From Nitrosomonas marina (GTDB lineage: Bacteria > Pseudomonadota > Gammaproteobacteria > Burkholderiales > Nitrosomonadaceae): a stretch of 64,000 bases of DNA. Shown here piece after piece: positions 10,128 through 18,802 of the stretch. The stretch spans positions 1 to 64,000 of the forward strand of contig NZ_FOCP01000001.1 of NCBI RefSeq assembly GCF_900110145.1, written 5' to 3'. The position numbers and the translations under genes are program-made. Within the stretch, counting starts at the first letter, position 1, and the number at the start of each line of letters is the position of its first letter. The notes under the pieces are model-generated. The model ran no database searches, was not told the origin of the DNA, and saw only the letters and a program-made list of their open reading frames with translations.

Positions 10128-10733
10128 TTACTTATCCTGTTCTCGATTTTCACCAGCTTCAGCGATACCTTTTTGGGTTGTATGTAAATCAGCCTTTACA
10201 AAATCTACGGAGCGCAGATACTTGTTTAGCAGCACAACCTGCAGTACAACAAAAAGCAACATCAATCCCATTACGCCAAACAGCTTGAATGTCACCCAGG
10301 TATCCACTGAAAAACCATATGCGACATATAGGTTAACACACCCCATAAACACGAAAAAAACAATCCAGCTTAAATTAAGTTTCTGCCACACCTGGGACGG
10401 CAGTACCAGCTGTTTTTCCAGCAATGCTTGAATAAGATTTTTGGAAAAAAACTGATTAGACACCAACAGTATCGATGCAAACAACCAATAAAGTACTGAC
10501 GGCTTCCACTTAATAAACGTTTCATCCTGGAATGCCAGCGTCGCACCTCCAAACAACATTATAACGATCAAATTGATCCATAACATGTTATCTATCCGGT
10601 GATGACGGTATCTCACCCAACCGATTTGCATAACCGTTGCAAGCATAGCCACGCCGGTAGCGATATAGATATCATATGCCTTAAACGCTACAAAAAAAAG
10701 AATAACCGGGAATAAGTCGAAAAAAAATTTCAT
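10128..10733 (-). CDS. yciB: Inner membrane septation protein A (YciB/IspZ)
   Basis: A 201-residue inner-membrane protein with five to six hydrophobic segments, starting [14 protein letters not shown], the hallmark N-terminus of the YciB/intracellular septation protein A family; QIGWVRYRH and LLNKYLRS also fit. It takes part in cell-envelope integrity and septation. I chose the ATG at 10733 because family members begin there; an in-frame GTG 19 codons upstream would add an untypical basic extension. The upstream gene (rubredoxin reductase) ends about 67 bases away, so co-transcription is possible. Confidence 0.9.
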   Translation of the reverse strand: MKFFFDLFPVILFFVAFKAYDIYIATGVAMLATVMQIGWVRYRHHRIDNMLWINLIVIMLFGGATLAFQDETFIKWKPSVLYWLFASILLVSNQFFSKNLIQALLEKQLVLPSQVWQKLNLSWIVFFVFMGCVNLYVAYGFSVDTWVTFKLFGVMGLMLLFVVLQVVLLNKYLRSVDFVKADLHTTQKGIAEAGENREQDK

Positions 10734-10799
10734 CGTCACACAACACTGGCGCACAGCCCATCGGATTATAAAAAACCGGTTGCGCGCCACGCCTTTTCA

Positions 10800-11951
10800 T
10801 CAGTTTAAAATCGGAGGCAACTTCGTGGCCAATTCGTTTTTCATTGCAGTCGCTTGGCCCAGAAGCGCAAAACCAAGCAGATTTCCGGAATTATTCTGAA
10901 ATACCGCTTTCACACCTTCTCCATTCGACTCGACGCGCCATTCGCCGGCATGACCCGACTCGGGGGGTGCAACAACCGTAGGACAGGCAGGTGTTTTCAC
11001 TAGAACCGGCATAGCAGGGTAAACAACTGGTGTTGGCTTCCCGGCCAATGTTGCCGCCAGTGCCCGGGCTGCATGCGTGATTGGCATCACAAAAGGCAGC
11101 ACCTTGCCTTCCACCTCGGCACAATCGCCCAGCGCAAATATGTTCTCATCGCTGGTCTGCAACAGTTGATTGACAACTATACCGCGATTGACAAGCAATC
11201 CGGCTTTCTTGGCCAGATTAATACGCGGCGTTAATCCGACAGAGGACAGTACAATATCGGTGTCGACTTTCTCGCCATTCGTCAGCTTCAGTTGCATCAT
11301 TGTGTCGGATTGATCCACTGATTCCACCGTCATATTGAAATGAAAATTAACGCCGACAGCTTCCAGTTTCTTTTGCAAATAAGCGCCTGCTTCTGGCGGC
11401 AACAGCCGCCCGAGCGGTTGAGGCGAAATATCAATTACGTCGACCTGGTAGCCTGTCGCTGAAAGATCATTGGCAAATTCGCAACCAATCAGTCCTGCGC
11501 CAATGATAGCGACCCGCTTTTTATCTGCCAGTACGTCACGAAAGTATTTGTAATCATCAACATCATTGATTGTAAGAATTTTTGATACGCCACTTCCCTG
11601 CAACGGCAATCTTACCTGGTCCGCACCGATGGCCATCACAAGTGCGCTGTATGACAATCGCTCCCCATTTGACAATTCAATCGATTGATTGCTGGTGTCT
11701 ACGGCCTCAACCCGAGTGTGTGAATGAATGGTAATATCAAGTTGCGCCGCCATTTTCTCGGCATCACCATTGATAATCGATTCCGGTGTTTTTCCAGTGG
11801 ACAGTGCATTGGACAGCATTGGCTTGGAATAAAAACCACCATGATCAGCTGTTATCATCACAACGGCTTTGTCAGTCGTCAACCGCCGCAATTCCCGCGC
11901 CACCGCATAACCTGCAAGCCCGCTACCGACAATGACTATTGGCTGCGACAT
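10800..11951 (-). CDS. Rubredoxin-NAD(+) reductase (FAD/NAD-dependent)
   Basis: A 383-residue two-dinucleotide-fold flavoprotein. FAD motif GSGLAG is at residues 8-13, the second Rossmann motif GAGLIGCEFAND around 150, and the FAD-anchoring ALGDCAEVEG near 272. It most resembles rubredoxin reductases (AlkT/RubB type) and lies three bases downstream of a rubredoxin gene, with its GGAG site inside that gene's 3' end. Together they should pass electrons from NAD(P)H through rubredoxin to an unknown acceptor, perhaps oxygen or peroxide detoxification. No alkane hydroxylase is in the window. Confidence 0.9.
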   Translation of the reverse strand: MSQPIVIVGSGLAGYAVARELRRLTTDKAVVMITADHGGFYSKPMLSNALSTGKTPESIINGDAEKMAAQLDITIHSHTRVEAVDTSNQSIELSNGERLSYSALVMAIGADQVRLPLQGSGVSKILTINDVDDYKYFRDVLADKKRVAIIGAGLIGCEFANDLSATGYQVDVIDISPQPLGRLLPPEAGAYLQKKLEAVGVNFHFNMTVESVDQSDTMMQLKLTNGEKVDTDIVLSSVGLTPRINLAKKAGLLVNRGIVVNQLLQTSDENIFALGDCAEVEGKVLPFVMPITHAARALAATLAGKPTPVVYPAMPVLVKTPACPTVVAPPESGHAGEWRVESNGEGVKAVFQNNSGNLLGFALLGQATAMKNELATKLPPILN

Positions 11952-11954
11952 GAC

Positions 11955-12119
11955 TTATATCTCCACCATCTCAAAATCAGCCTTATTCACCCCGCATTCC
12001 GGACAACTCCAGCTTTCCGGAATATCTTCCCAGCGCGTACCGGCTGCTATGCCGTGCGCGGGATCACCCAATAACTCGTCGTAAATAAATCCACAAATAT
12101 TACATTGATATTTCTTCAT
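11955..12119 (-). CDS. Rubredoxin
   Basis: A 54-residue one-iron electron carrier with the two Cys knuckles C-x-x-C-G (residues 6-9 region, CNICG) and C-P-E-C-G (around 39-43), plus the typical Tyr/Trp residues (FIYDE, RWEDIP, SWSCP). I chose the ATG at 12119, which gives the canonical length; the frame stays open upstream, with a start at 12164 giving a 15-residue extension, and neither has a strong ribosome binding site. Coupled to the reductase gene that follows. Confidence 0.93.
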   Translation of the reverse strand: MKKYQCNICGFIYDELLGDPAHGIAAGTRWEDIPESWSCPECGVNKADFEMVEI

Positions 12120-12365
12120 CTGATAATACTGACCCGTCTGATTCTCTGGTAACACATAGCCCATAGATTTTTCAGCAGAAGAATTACTGTGAGCCGTTAG
12201 TTTAAACGGGATTAACATGTATTTAAGAAAAAAAACGCGAATCAATTAATCCTGTACTAAAAAACAACGCATCTCAAAACAGAGTGTTCCGAGCATACAT
12301 TGTCATTAGCGATTCATAAGTTGAATAAAAAGGAAATAACTGCCAGAAAACATCAACCCATTTGC

Positions 12366-13109
12366 TTATTCAGCCAACTCAACATCTTCGTTATTCACCA
12401 GACTGTCTCGACGCTGCAGGTAAGCGTCGCGCACAAACTCATATTTATCCAGCGCAGCCTCTTCCAGCGTTTTATCCACATCCAGCAATTGCGCGCGCGC
12501 ATCAAGCGCCATACCCATTGCTACCGGGGTCCGGATTGCAGCATCAAGGGTATTGATACTGTCAAGATAAACAATTGTTGTGACAGGATGCGCGACCAGA
12601 CTGTCGACGCCAATGCCCACTGCATCTCTCACTGTACTCGGACCTAAAAAAGGAATGACAATGTATGGCCCCGTAGCAATACCATAATGACCCATTGTCT
12701 GGCCGAAATCCTCATTGCGCTTACTGATATTAAGATCGCTGGCTTCACTGATATCGCTGGCAATATCAATCGCACCAAACAGACCAAACGTGGTATTGAT
12801 AACGAAACGCGTCGCACTCGCTGCAGCGCTTTCAAAATTCAGCTGCAAAATCGAGTTGGCCGTAACAACGACATCGTTTGCGTTTGAAAATGCATTGCCG
12901 ACAACCAGACGAATTGGCTCAGGTACAAACCTTACATAATTTCTTGCTACCGGTTCGATGACGTTGTCATCGACTATCTCGTTGAACTCAAAAACAGCCC
13001 GGTTCATCGATTCTAATGGATCCTGCGGATTCTGTGTTGATGCGCAGCCAGATAGAAAACCGCCAAACGACAGCAGTAGAATAATTTTAGAATTTACAAG
13101 ATATTTCAT
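12366..13109 (-). CDS. mlaA: Outer membrane lipoprotein MlaA (VacJ)
   Basis: A 247-residue lipoprotein: signal peptide with lipobox L-S-G-C (Cys at residue 22), then the VacJ domain with DPLESMNRAVFEFNE, NTTFGLFGAIDIAS, DFGQTMGHYG and GPYIVIPFLGPSTVRD. MlaA extracts mislocalised phospholipid from the outer leaflet of the outer membrane and hands it to MlaC. Here it is away from an mlaFEDCB operon. The region upstream (13110-13390) is a divergent promoter region shared with the BON lipoprotein. Confidence 0.95.
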   Translation of the reverse strand: MKYLVNSKIILLLSFGGFLSGCASTQNPQDPLESMNRAVFEFNEIVDDNVIEPVARNYVRFVPEPIRLVVGNAFSNANDVVVTANSILQLNFESAAASATRFVINTTFGLFGAIDIASDISEASDLNISKRNEDFGQTMGHYGIATGPYIVIPFLGPSTVRDAVGIGVDSLVAHPVTTIVYLDSINTLDAAIRTPVAMGMALDARAQLLDVDKTLEEAALDKYEFVRDAYLQRRDSLVNNEDVELAE

Positions 13110-13390
13110 AGATTGAATTTATTTTTTTGATGTTTATTTCGCATGTTGCCATATTTACATATCAGGTTCAATAAAATATCAGTCAATTTCTTTTACACTG
13201 ATAAACTAATACCATCAGGGTAATATCGACATGTACAGCTCATACTTCAATGTAACCGGCAGGCTGATCATCTGGGCACTCAGCACCAGCCACGCCAACA
13301 CGATTGAATATAACCGACAGCGTCGAAATAAAGGCTGTAAATAATTCACTTAGAATACTATTAAACACCGAACATATCAGGAGACAAGCC

Positions 13391-13978
13391 ATGCGGCCTA
13401 TTTTCAATCAGTCATGTTTATCGATGATTTTCCCACTATTGCTGCTGACAGGCTGCGCGCCGATGGTTGCTGTAGGTGTTGGAGCCGGTGCCGGAACGGG
13501 CGCCATGGTAGCGGAAGACCGAAGAACCAGCGGCATTTTCATCGAAGATGAATCAATTGAGCTGAAAGGTTCAAAACGCCTGTATGAACAATTTGGCAAC
13601 CAGGCTCACATCAACGTCACCAGCTTCAACCGAATCGTTCTGCTCACCGGCGAGGTGCCAACAGAAGCCATGAAAGAGGAAGCCAGCAAGCTGGTCAGAA
13701 GTATTGAAAACGTTCGCAATGTTATCAACGAAATCACCATTGGCGAAAAAAGCTCGCTAGGTTCGCGCAGCAACGATACATTTATCACATCAAAAGTCAA
13801 AAGCCGCTTTCTTGCATCGGGAAAATTTCAAATCAACCATATCAAAATCATAACTGAAAAAGGCGTTGTATTTTTACTCGGGGTTGTTAAACGGGCAGAA
13901 GCTGACAACGCCACAGAAATTGCGCGCTCGACATCGGGTGTTGTCAAAGTTGTTAAAGCGTTCGAGTATCTTGACTAA
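13391..13978 (+). CDS. BON-domain lipoprotein (DolP/YraP-like)
   Basis: A 195-residue lipoprotein with lipobox L-T-G-C near residue 22, a Gly/Ala-rich linker (VGVGAGAGTGAM) and two BON domains (about 55-120 and 128-195), each with the family's pattern of a strand followed by LLTGEV or FLLGVV. This is the architecture of DolP (YraP), an outer-membrane lipoprotein that binds anionic phospholipid and supports envelope integrity. The ATG at 13391 is preceded by AGGAGACAAGCC; an upstream in-frame extension of 29 codons lacks such a site and would spoil the signal peptide. It is divergent from mlaA, another envelope-lipid factor. Confidence 0.9.
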   Translation: MRPIFNQSCLSMIFPLLLLTGCAPMVAVGVGAGAGTGAMVAEDRRTSGIFIEDESIELKGSKRLYEQFGNQAHINVTSFNRIVLLTGEVPTEAMKEEASKLVRSIENVRNVINEITIGEKSSLGSRSNDTFITSKVKSRFLASGKFQINHIKIITEKGVVFLLGVVKRAEADNATEIARSTSGVVKVVKAFEYLD

Positions 13979-14051
13979 ACGCAAGCATCTGTATCATTTT
14001 CAGTTGTCGATCATGAAATTGTTTATTTTATTGCAATAAATACCATTCTCT

Positions 14052-15419
14052 ATGTTACCCGCTGAACTGGTATCCGCCTTAAACAATCTGTTGCCGCCAG
14101 ATCGGTTGTACACCGATCCCGTAGAGTGCTACACCTACGCCTACGACAATAGCCGCAAAATATTTCCCCCGCATGCTGTCGCATTTCCGTTGACCACCGA
14201 TGAAGTTCAAGCAATTGTAATATTATGCAATCAGCACAAAACGCCTGTGGTTCCGCGTGGACGCGGCACCGGCACATCCGGGGGAAGCCTGCCCGAACAG
14301 GGCGGTATAGCTCTGTCACTTGAGCGCATGCTAAATATTTTGTCTGTCGATGCAGCCAATCGCGTTATTGTTGCAGAACCCGGTGTGCTAAACCAGGCAG
14401 TCCAGGATGCCGCCAAACTTCACGGTTTTTTCTGGCCACCCGATCCCTCCAGCGCAACGTATTCCAGTATTGGCGGCAATATCGCTACCGGTGCAGGCGG
14501 GCCACATGCAGTAAAATATGGTACAACACGCGATCATGTTTTGGGCCTGAAAGCCGTAACTGGCGCAGGGGAAATCATTAAAACCGGTTGCTATACAACC
14601 AAGGGAGTCGTCGGATATGATTTGACACGCCTGTTAATAGGCTCTGAAGGTACACTGGCCGTCATCACGGAAGCGACACTAAAGCTTACCGCACTGCCAA
14701 CCATGGTTGCTGGTATAACCGCGTATTTCAGTGACTCAGCCAGCTGCGCCGTTGCGATCAAACAAATTATGGCATTACCGCAACTACCCAGTGCGCTTGA
14801 ATTTCTCGACGCCGGTTCGTTGAATCTGATCCGAAATCACCATCCCAAAATGCTGCCGAACGACGCTAATGCCATGCTGATGATCGAAGCAGACGGCACA
14901 GAGAATGAAATCAACGCAACTGTCTCTTCCATCCTGAAGGCCTGCAAAACAGACGGATTAATTGCAGCCAGCCAGGCCGAGAACATTGCGGCACTCTGGA
15001 AGGCGCGCAAAGCTCTGTCGCCGCTGTTGCGCGAAATTGCTCCCAAAAAAATCAATGAGGATGTCGTGGTTCCGGTAAGTTCTTTACCCGATTTCCTCAA
15101 TTCACTCGAACAACTGAGCAGGCAGTATCAACTTGCCAACGTCAATTTTGGTCATGCCGGCAACGGTAATATTCATGTCAATCTGCTGATTGATCCAGAC
15201 AACACAGAAGAAGCAGCCCGTGCTGAGGCGTGTTTGGACAGAATTTTCGATCTGGTAATTCGGCTGAACGGCACCTTATCGGGCGAACATGGCATCGGTA
15301 GCGAAAAACGAGCATTTATTCAGAAGGAAATCGATCAGCCAACGCTTTCACTTATGAAAAACATCAAATTGCTGTTTGATCCCAGCAATATCCTGAACCC
15401 CGGGAAACTCTTTCCATAA
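14052..15419 (+). CDS. FAD-linked oxidase, GlcD / D-lactate dehydrogenase type
   Basis: A 455-residue flavoprotein of the VAO/PCMH superfamily. The FAD-binding N-terminal domain carries PRGRGTGTSGGSLP (about 69-82), EPGVLNQAV and DPSSATYSSIGGNIATGAGG; the C-terminal FAD-oxidase domain has NFGHAGNGNIHVNLL, then SGEHGIGSEKR and the end motif DPSNILNPGK. These fit glycolate oxidase subunit GlcD or a D-2-hydroxyacid dehydrogenase. No glcE or glcF is next to it, so it may act alone as a D-lactate/2-hydroxyacid dehydrogenase. The substrate is not determined. Confidence 0.88.
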   Translation: MLPAELVSALNNLLPPDRLYTDPVECYTYAYDNSRKIFPPHAVAFPLTTDEVQAIVILCNQHKTPVVPRGRGTGTSGGSLPEQGGIALSLERMLNILSVDAANRVIVAEPGVLNQAVQDAAKLHGFFWPPDPSSATYSSIGGNIATGAGGPHAVKYGTTRDHVLGLKAVTGAGEIIKTGCYTTKGVVGYDLTRLLIGSEGTLAVITEATLKLTALPTMVAGITAYFSDSASCAVAIKQIMALPQLPSALEFLDAGSLNLIRNHHPKMLPNDANAMLMIEADGTENEINATVSSILKACKTDGLIAASQAENIAALWKARKALSPLLREIAPKKINEDVVVPVSSLPDFLNSLEQLSRQYQLANVNFGHAGNGNIHVNLLIDPDNTEEAARAEACLDRIFDLVIRLNGTLSGEHGIGSEKRAFIQKEIDQPTLSLMKNIKLLFDPSNILNPGKLFP

Positions 15420-15714
15420 TGGCACTTGTATTTTGCTTTCAGTTAAAAATCTGTTATTAATTGAAAAACAGTCATTTATGCAACAGAATCATTGTCATAT
15501 GCTTTTCCTTATGGGTATGATTCCAGTTCACATTATGTTCAGCCAGTTTTCCGCATGCAGCTGGTTAGATTGCTTACCTGCCATGCGCCGAATGATCGGG
15601 TAAAATAACAGGCCTATTACTTAATAAGGCACTTGGCAAGAATCTGGAATTTTATATACCATGCAGTAATTGTCTGGCTGAAACACAACAGTATCTTTAA
15701 AAATCTATGTAACC
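15420..15714. other. Intergenic region before the DUF211 gene
   Basis: About 295 bases. A short open frame at 15478-15603 (41 codons, hydrophobic and Met-rich) has no ribosome binding site and I do not call it a gene. No clear promoter or terminator seen. Confidence 0.35.
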
Positions 15715-15984
15715 ATGGTTAGAGTCAAACATTTAATACTCGACGTACTGAAACCGCATCAGCCAAATGGACTGGCATTTGCCAGTGCCTTAGCAGAAAG
15801 ATGCTCTAACTGCCATATTAAATATACGGTTGTGGAAGTGGATGAAAAAACAGAATCAATTATCCTTTCCATCGCTGGCGAAAATATTCGATTTGAAATT
15901 ATCGAAGAAGCTATCAACACCATGGGGGCATCCATTCACAGTATTGATGAAGTTGAAGTCATTGGGTCAGACCCTGTGGCCTGA
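15715..15984 (+). CDS. DUF211 family protein
   Basis: An 89-residue protein that starts VKHLILDVLKPHQPN, the conserved opening of the DUF211 family, and ends with GASIHSIDEVEVIGSD. DUF211 proteins have a small ferredoxin-like fold; function is not established. It lies 15 bases upstream of a VIT-family membrane protein on the same strand, so the two are almost certainly co-transcribed. I infer a cytoplasmic regulatory or metal-related partner role. DUF211 is best known from archaea, so the pair in a betaproteobacterium is uncommon. Confidence 0.75.
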   Translation: MVRVKHLILDVLKPHQPNGLAFASALAERCSNCHIKYTVVEVDEKTESIILSIAGENIRFEIIEEAINTMGASIHSIDEVEVIGSDPVA

Positions 15985-15999
15985 TTATTCTTATCCTCC

Positions 16000-16584
16000 A
16001 TGCGACTGATCAATCAGTTTTCATTTCTTTCAAAAATAACACGATCACACCTCATCGCAAGACGTTATTTTATCGTCAACGGTTTTGATGGTGCGCTCGC
16101 CATGTTAGGTCTTTTAATGGGATTTCATGTCAGCAATCAAACCGATTTGACTACCGTCATCAATGTTTGTCTGGGTGCGGCCGTTGCGCTGGGCATGAGT
16201 GGCATAACAAGCGCCTATATCAGCGAGGCTGCAGAAAAGCAGCAGGAGCTGAAAAACCTGGAAGAGGCCATGTTGTCGAATCTGAGTCAAACAGCACATG
16301 GTCGGGCAGCCAGAATCATGCCCTTAGTAGTTGCCGCCACCAATGGCTTAACACCATTTATCATAGCAATTATCATCATGCTGCCACTGATAATTGCTCA
16401 CTGGATACCCGGACTTGTCGAGAACCCTCTGGAAATTGCCACCCTGCTCGCCTTCCTATTAATTTTTCTGCTTGGCGTTTTTCTCGGGCGGATTAGCGGC
16501 CATCTCTGGCTCTGGTCGGGAATTAAAACGTTACTTGTTGCCTTGATAACCACCCTGATCATTTATTTGTTAAGGCCACTTTAA
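16000..16584 (+). CDS. VIT/CCC1-like membrane protein
   Basis: A 194-residue membrane protein. RRYFIVNGFDGALAMLGLLMGF near residue 25 matches the first helix of VIT1/CCC1 transporters (GxxDGxxTxxGxxxG-like). A second helix pair (AAVALGMSGITSAYISEAAEK) carries the conserved acidic residue pattern, and the C-terminal half has three further helices. VIT/CCC1 proteins export or store Fe2+ and Mn2+. It sits right after the DUF211 gene and about 310 bases before a Fur-box-like site. Substrate assignment is by family only. Confidence 0.75.
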   Translation: MRLINQFSFLSKITRSHLIARRYFIVNGFDGALAMLGLLMGFHVSNQTDLTTVINVCLGAAVALGMSGITSAYISEAAEKQQELKNLEEAMLSNLSQTAHGRAARIMPLVVAATNGLTPFIIAIIIMLPLIIAHWIPGLVENPLEIATLLAFLLIFLLGVFLGRISGHLWLWSGIKTLLVALITTLIIYLLRPL

Positions 16585-16897
16585 ATTGAGACCGGCAACT
16601 GCAACAATACAGTCGAAAGAAGCAACAGAGTCAGAATCAGACTCAGCCAGTGTCATCGTTTGCCACCATTACATCACTGATGTCGGCTTTCTCGTGTATT
16701 TACATAAATAAACAAATATCCGTTTGACCGAAACGCATCTGCGTCCTGAAAAGATCGCGCCCATATTTTTTGTGCAAATGATTTGATTCACAGTCTATCC
16801 AGGATCTTTTGGTGTCAATAACGACGTCCCAACCAACAAGCATGTGTTTTCGACCTAATTCTGCTTACGGCTGGCTTTATCCTTACTTGAAATAAAC
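16585..16897. other. Non-coding stretch between the VIT gene and the Fur-box promoter
   Basis: No open frame with a ribosome binding site on either strand, and no clear terminator for the VIT gene. It leads into the promoter and small-RNA candidate described next. Confidence 0.4.
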
Positions 16898-16916
16898 GTT
16901 AATGATAATTGTTTTT
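16898..16916 (+). promoter_or_regulatory. Fur-box-like operator
   Basis: The 19 bases starting GTTAATGATAAT match the classical Fur consensus (GATAATGATAATCATTATC) at 14 of 19 positions by my count, including an unbroken TAATGATAAT core. It ends two bases before the -35 element of the promoter at 16918, so bound repressor would block RNA polymerase. Confidence 0.6.
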
Positions 16917-16917
16917 G

Positions 16918-16947
16918 TTTACAAATAAAGTAATTGTCCTGTATAAT
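16918..16947 (+). promoter_or_regulatory. Sigma70 promoter of the small-RNA candidate
   Basis: TTTACA (-35) and a perfect TATAAT (-10) with an 18-base spacer. Transcription would begin around 16953. This is the best sigma70 promoter I found by eye in the window, and it is not followed by a protein-coding gene. Confidence 0.7.
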
Positions 16948-16952
16948 GCACT

Positions 16953-17107
16953 ATCATTCTTTGCAGCCTTATCTGACGAAGCACTGCCACACCGATCAGC
17001 GCATTACCAGTACAGCACAACCGAATGATTGGATTTATTCAAGTTATACAGGGAAGTTAGCCGGCATATCACATCTCTAAATCGATTGCGGTATGCCGGT
17101 TTTTTTT
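16953..17107 (+). ncRNA. Candidate Fur-regulated small RNA, about 150 nt
   Basis: The interval runs from the expected start point of a strong promoter to a strong terminator (17061-17107), and holds no open frame with a ribosome binding site; the only ATG frame is 11 codons. Size, the overlapping Fur-like operator, the isolated position and the GC-rich terminator with eight T residues are the hallmarks of iron-stress RNAs such as RyhB, PrrF or NrrF, which silence iron-using proteins when iron is scarce. I do not see sequence identity to a known RNA; the call is from architecture. A Fe/Mn transporter-like gene lies just upstream. Confidence 0.55.
17061..17107 (+). terminator. Rho-independent terminator of the small-RNA candidate
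   Basis: CCGGCATA (17061-17068) pairs perfectly with TATGCCGG (17092-17099), followed by eight T residues. No coding gene ends nearby on the plus strand (the nearest stop is at 16584), which is why it points to a separate short transcript. From 17108 to 17550 I see no gene. Confidence 0.85.
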
Positions 17108-17550
17108 ACGCTTTATACACTTTGCAGCATTTACTCTATTCCAGCAAGTAAACTGAATGAAACTGGTGCAGAACTGCATACTTCAGCCAACAAAAACATA
17201 ACGTGATGTAAATAAACATGTTTTAACAAAGGGGACAGAGCAGGAAAAATTTTTACTCGCCTCGCTGCTAATCTCCACCTGGAAGAACGGATTGATAGTT
17301 TGCGCTACCGAAGGCTTTTGCAAGGCCTTGCTTCCGGTTTAACCACCGAAGCAATTCCCGGAATAAAAAACTATACATCGAACCGGTTATTTCAAATATC
17401 GGAATGACGAACTGATTGCATGTTTGGATTGGCCATTCATGCACATACGCCTTATAATCAGGCAACAACAGGCAAAGTTACCGGTGTAGTCTACAACTCG
17501 GAATTGACCTTCCACACAAAACAGAATAATAGCGATAAATCCGCAACAAC

Positions 17551-18756
17551 ATGAATTCAAATCTTGATCTTCTGCAGCCCTATCCGTTCCAGAAACTACG
17601 TAAACTGTTTGAAAACCTCACACATAAAGCCGACTTAAGTCCAATCAATCTGCATATAGGTGAACCCAAACATGCAACACCGGATTTCATACGTCAGGCC
17701 ATGGTCGACCATTTACACAGACTGTCAAATTATCCCACGACACAGGGCATGCCGGAATTACGTCAAAGCATCGCAGACTGGATCGTACGCCGTTTTAATG
17801 TGCCCGCAATCAATCCAGACACCGAAATTATTCCCGTAAACGGCAGCCGCGAAGCTTTGTTTTCTTTTGCTCAGGCTGTTATCGACACAGCTGCAACACC
17901 CGCACCTTATGTTGTGTGCCCAAATCCTTTTTACCAGATATACGAAGGCGCTGCACTTCTTGGCGGCGCCTCGCCACAGTATATCAATACTACCGCAGAC
18001 AATGCTTTCAAGCTGGATTTTTCCCAACTTCACAATACTGCCTGGTCACGCACACAACTGATTTATGTCTGCAATCCGAACAACCCGACGGGTAGCGTCA
18101 TGTCTCTGGATGAATGGCGTCAGCTGTTTGAGATATCAGACCGCTACGGCTGCATCATTGCTGCCGATGAGTGTTATTCTGAAATATATTTCAACGAAAA
18201 CAGCCCGCCACTGGGCGCACTCACTGCTGCACATCAATTGGGACGCGCAGGATTTCCACGATTGGTGGTATTCAACAGTCTGTCAAAACGATCGAATGTA
18301 CCGGGGCTACGTTCCGGTTTTGTTGCAGGCGACGCGCAAATTCTGGAAAAATATTTACTGTATCGTACCTATCATGGCTGCGCCATGAATCCTGCAGCAC
18401 AGGCAGCCAGTATCGCTGCGTGGAGTGATGAAACTCACGTTGCAGAAAACCGGTGCTTATACACCCGGAAATTTTCCGAAGCAACGACAAGGTTGTCCGG
18501 TGCAACGGCTGCGCAAATGCCTGATGCGGGCTTTTATCTGTGGTACAAAACGCCGATCAGCGATACTGATTTCACCATGCAGCTGCGCCGCGACTATAAT
18601 GTCACCGTGCTGCCGGGCAGTTATCTGGGCCGTGAAGTACACGGTGTCAATCCGGGTAAAAACTACGTGCGTATCGCGCTTGTAGCTCCGCTGGTTGAAT
18701 GTATCGAAGCAATCGATCGAATCAAAAGCCTGCTGAACGATTTGAGCCGGGCTTAA
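17551..18756 (+). CDS. dapC: Succinyldiaminopimelate transaminase
   Basis: A 401-residue fold-type I PLP aminotransferase. The PLP Lys is K246 in FNSLSKRSNVPG; CNPNNPTG (174-181) and a C-terminal RIAL segment with the carboxylate-binding Arg are present. It transfers an amino group to N-succinyl-2-amino-6-ketopimelate in the succinylase route to diaminopimelate. The N-terminus (MNSNLDLLQPYPFQKLRKL) is that of proteobacterial DapC. It is followed 46 bases later by dapD, which supplies its substrate, so the two form an operon. Confidence 0.93.
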   Translation: MNSNLDLLQPYPFQKLRKLFENLTHKADLSPINLHIGEPKHATPDFIRQAMVDHLHRLSNYPTTQGMPELRQSIADWIVRRFNVPAINPDTEIIPVNGSREALFSFAQAVIDTAATPAPYVVCPNPFYQIYEGAALLGGASPQYINTTADNAFKLDFSQLHNTAWSRTQLIYVCNPNNPTGSVMSLDEWRQLFEISDRYGCIIAADECYSEIYFNENSPPLGALTAAHQLGRAGFPRLVVFNSLSKRSNVPGLRSGFVAGDAQILEKYLLYRTYHGCAMNPAAQAASIAAWSDETHVAENRCLYTRKFSEATTRLSGATAAQMPDAGFYLWYKTPISDTDFTMQLRRDYNVTVLPGSYLGREVHGVNPGKNYVRIALVAPLVECIEAIDRIKSLLNDLSRA

Positions 18757-18802
18757 ATTCAGCAATCAAGAAAATTCTTACTAACAAAACCTAGGAAAAA
18801 CT

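Noticed and set aside
15478-15603. 41-codon Met-rich hydrophobic frame before the DUF211 gene
   Set aside because: No ribosome binding site and no homologue recognised; kept only as a note.
17225-17401. Plus-strand open stretch coding for a Leu/Arg-rich peptide upstream of dapC
   Set aside because: Reads open in one frame but has no ATG, GTG or TTG with a ribosome binding site that I could find; no family match. Could be a gene remnant, but not supportable.
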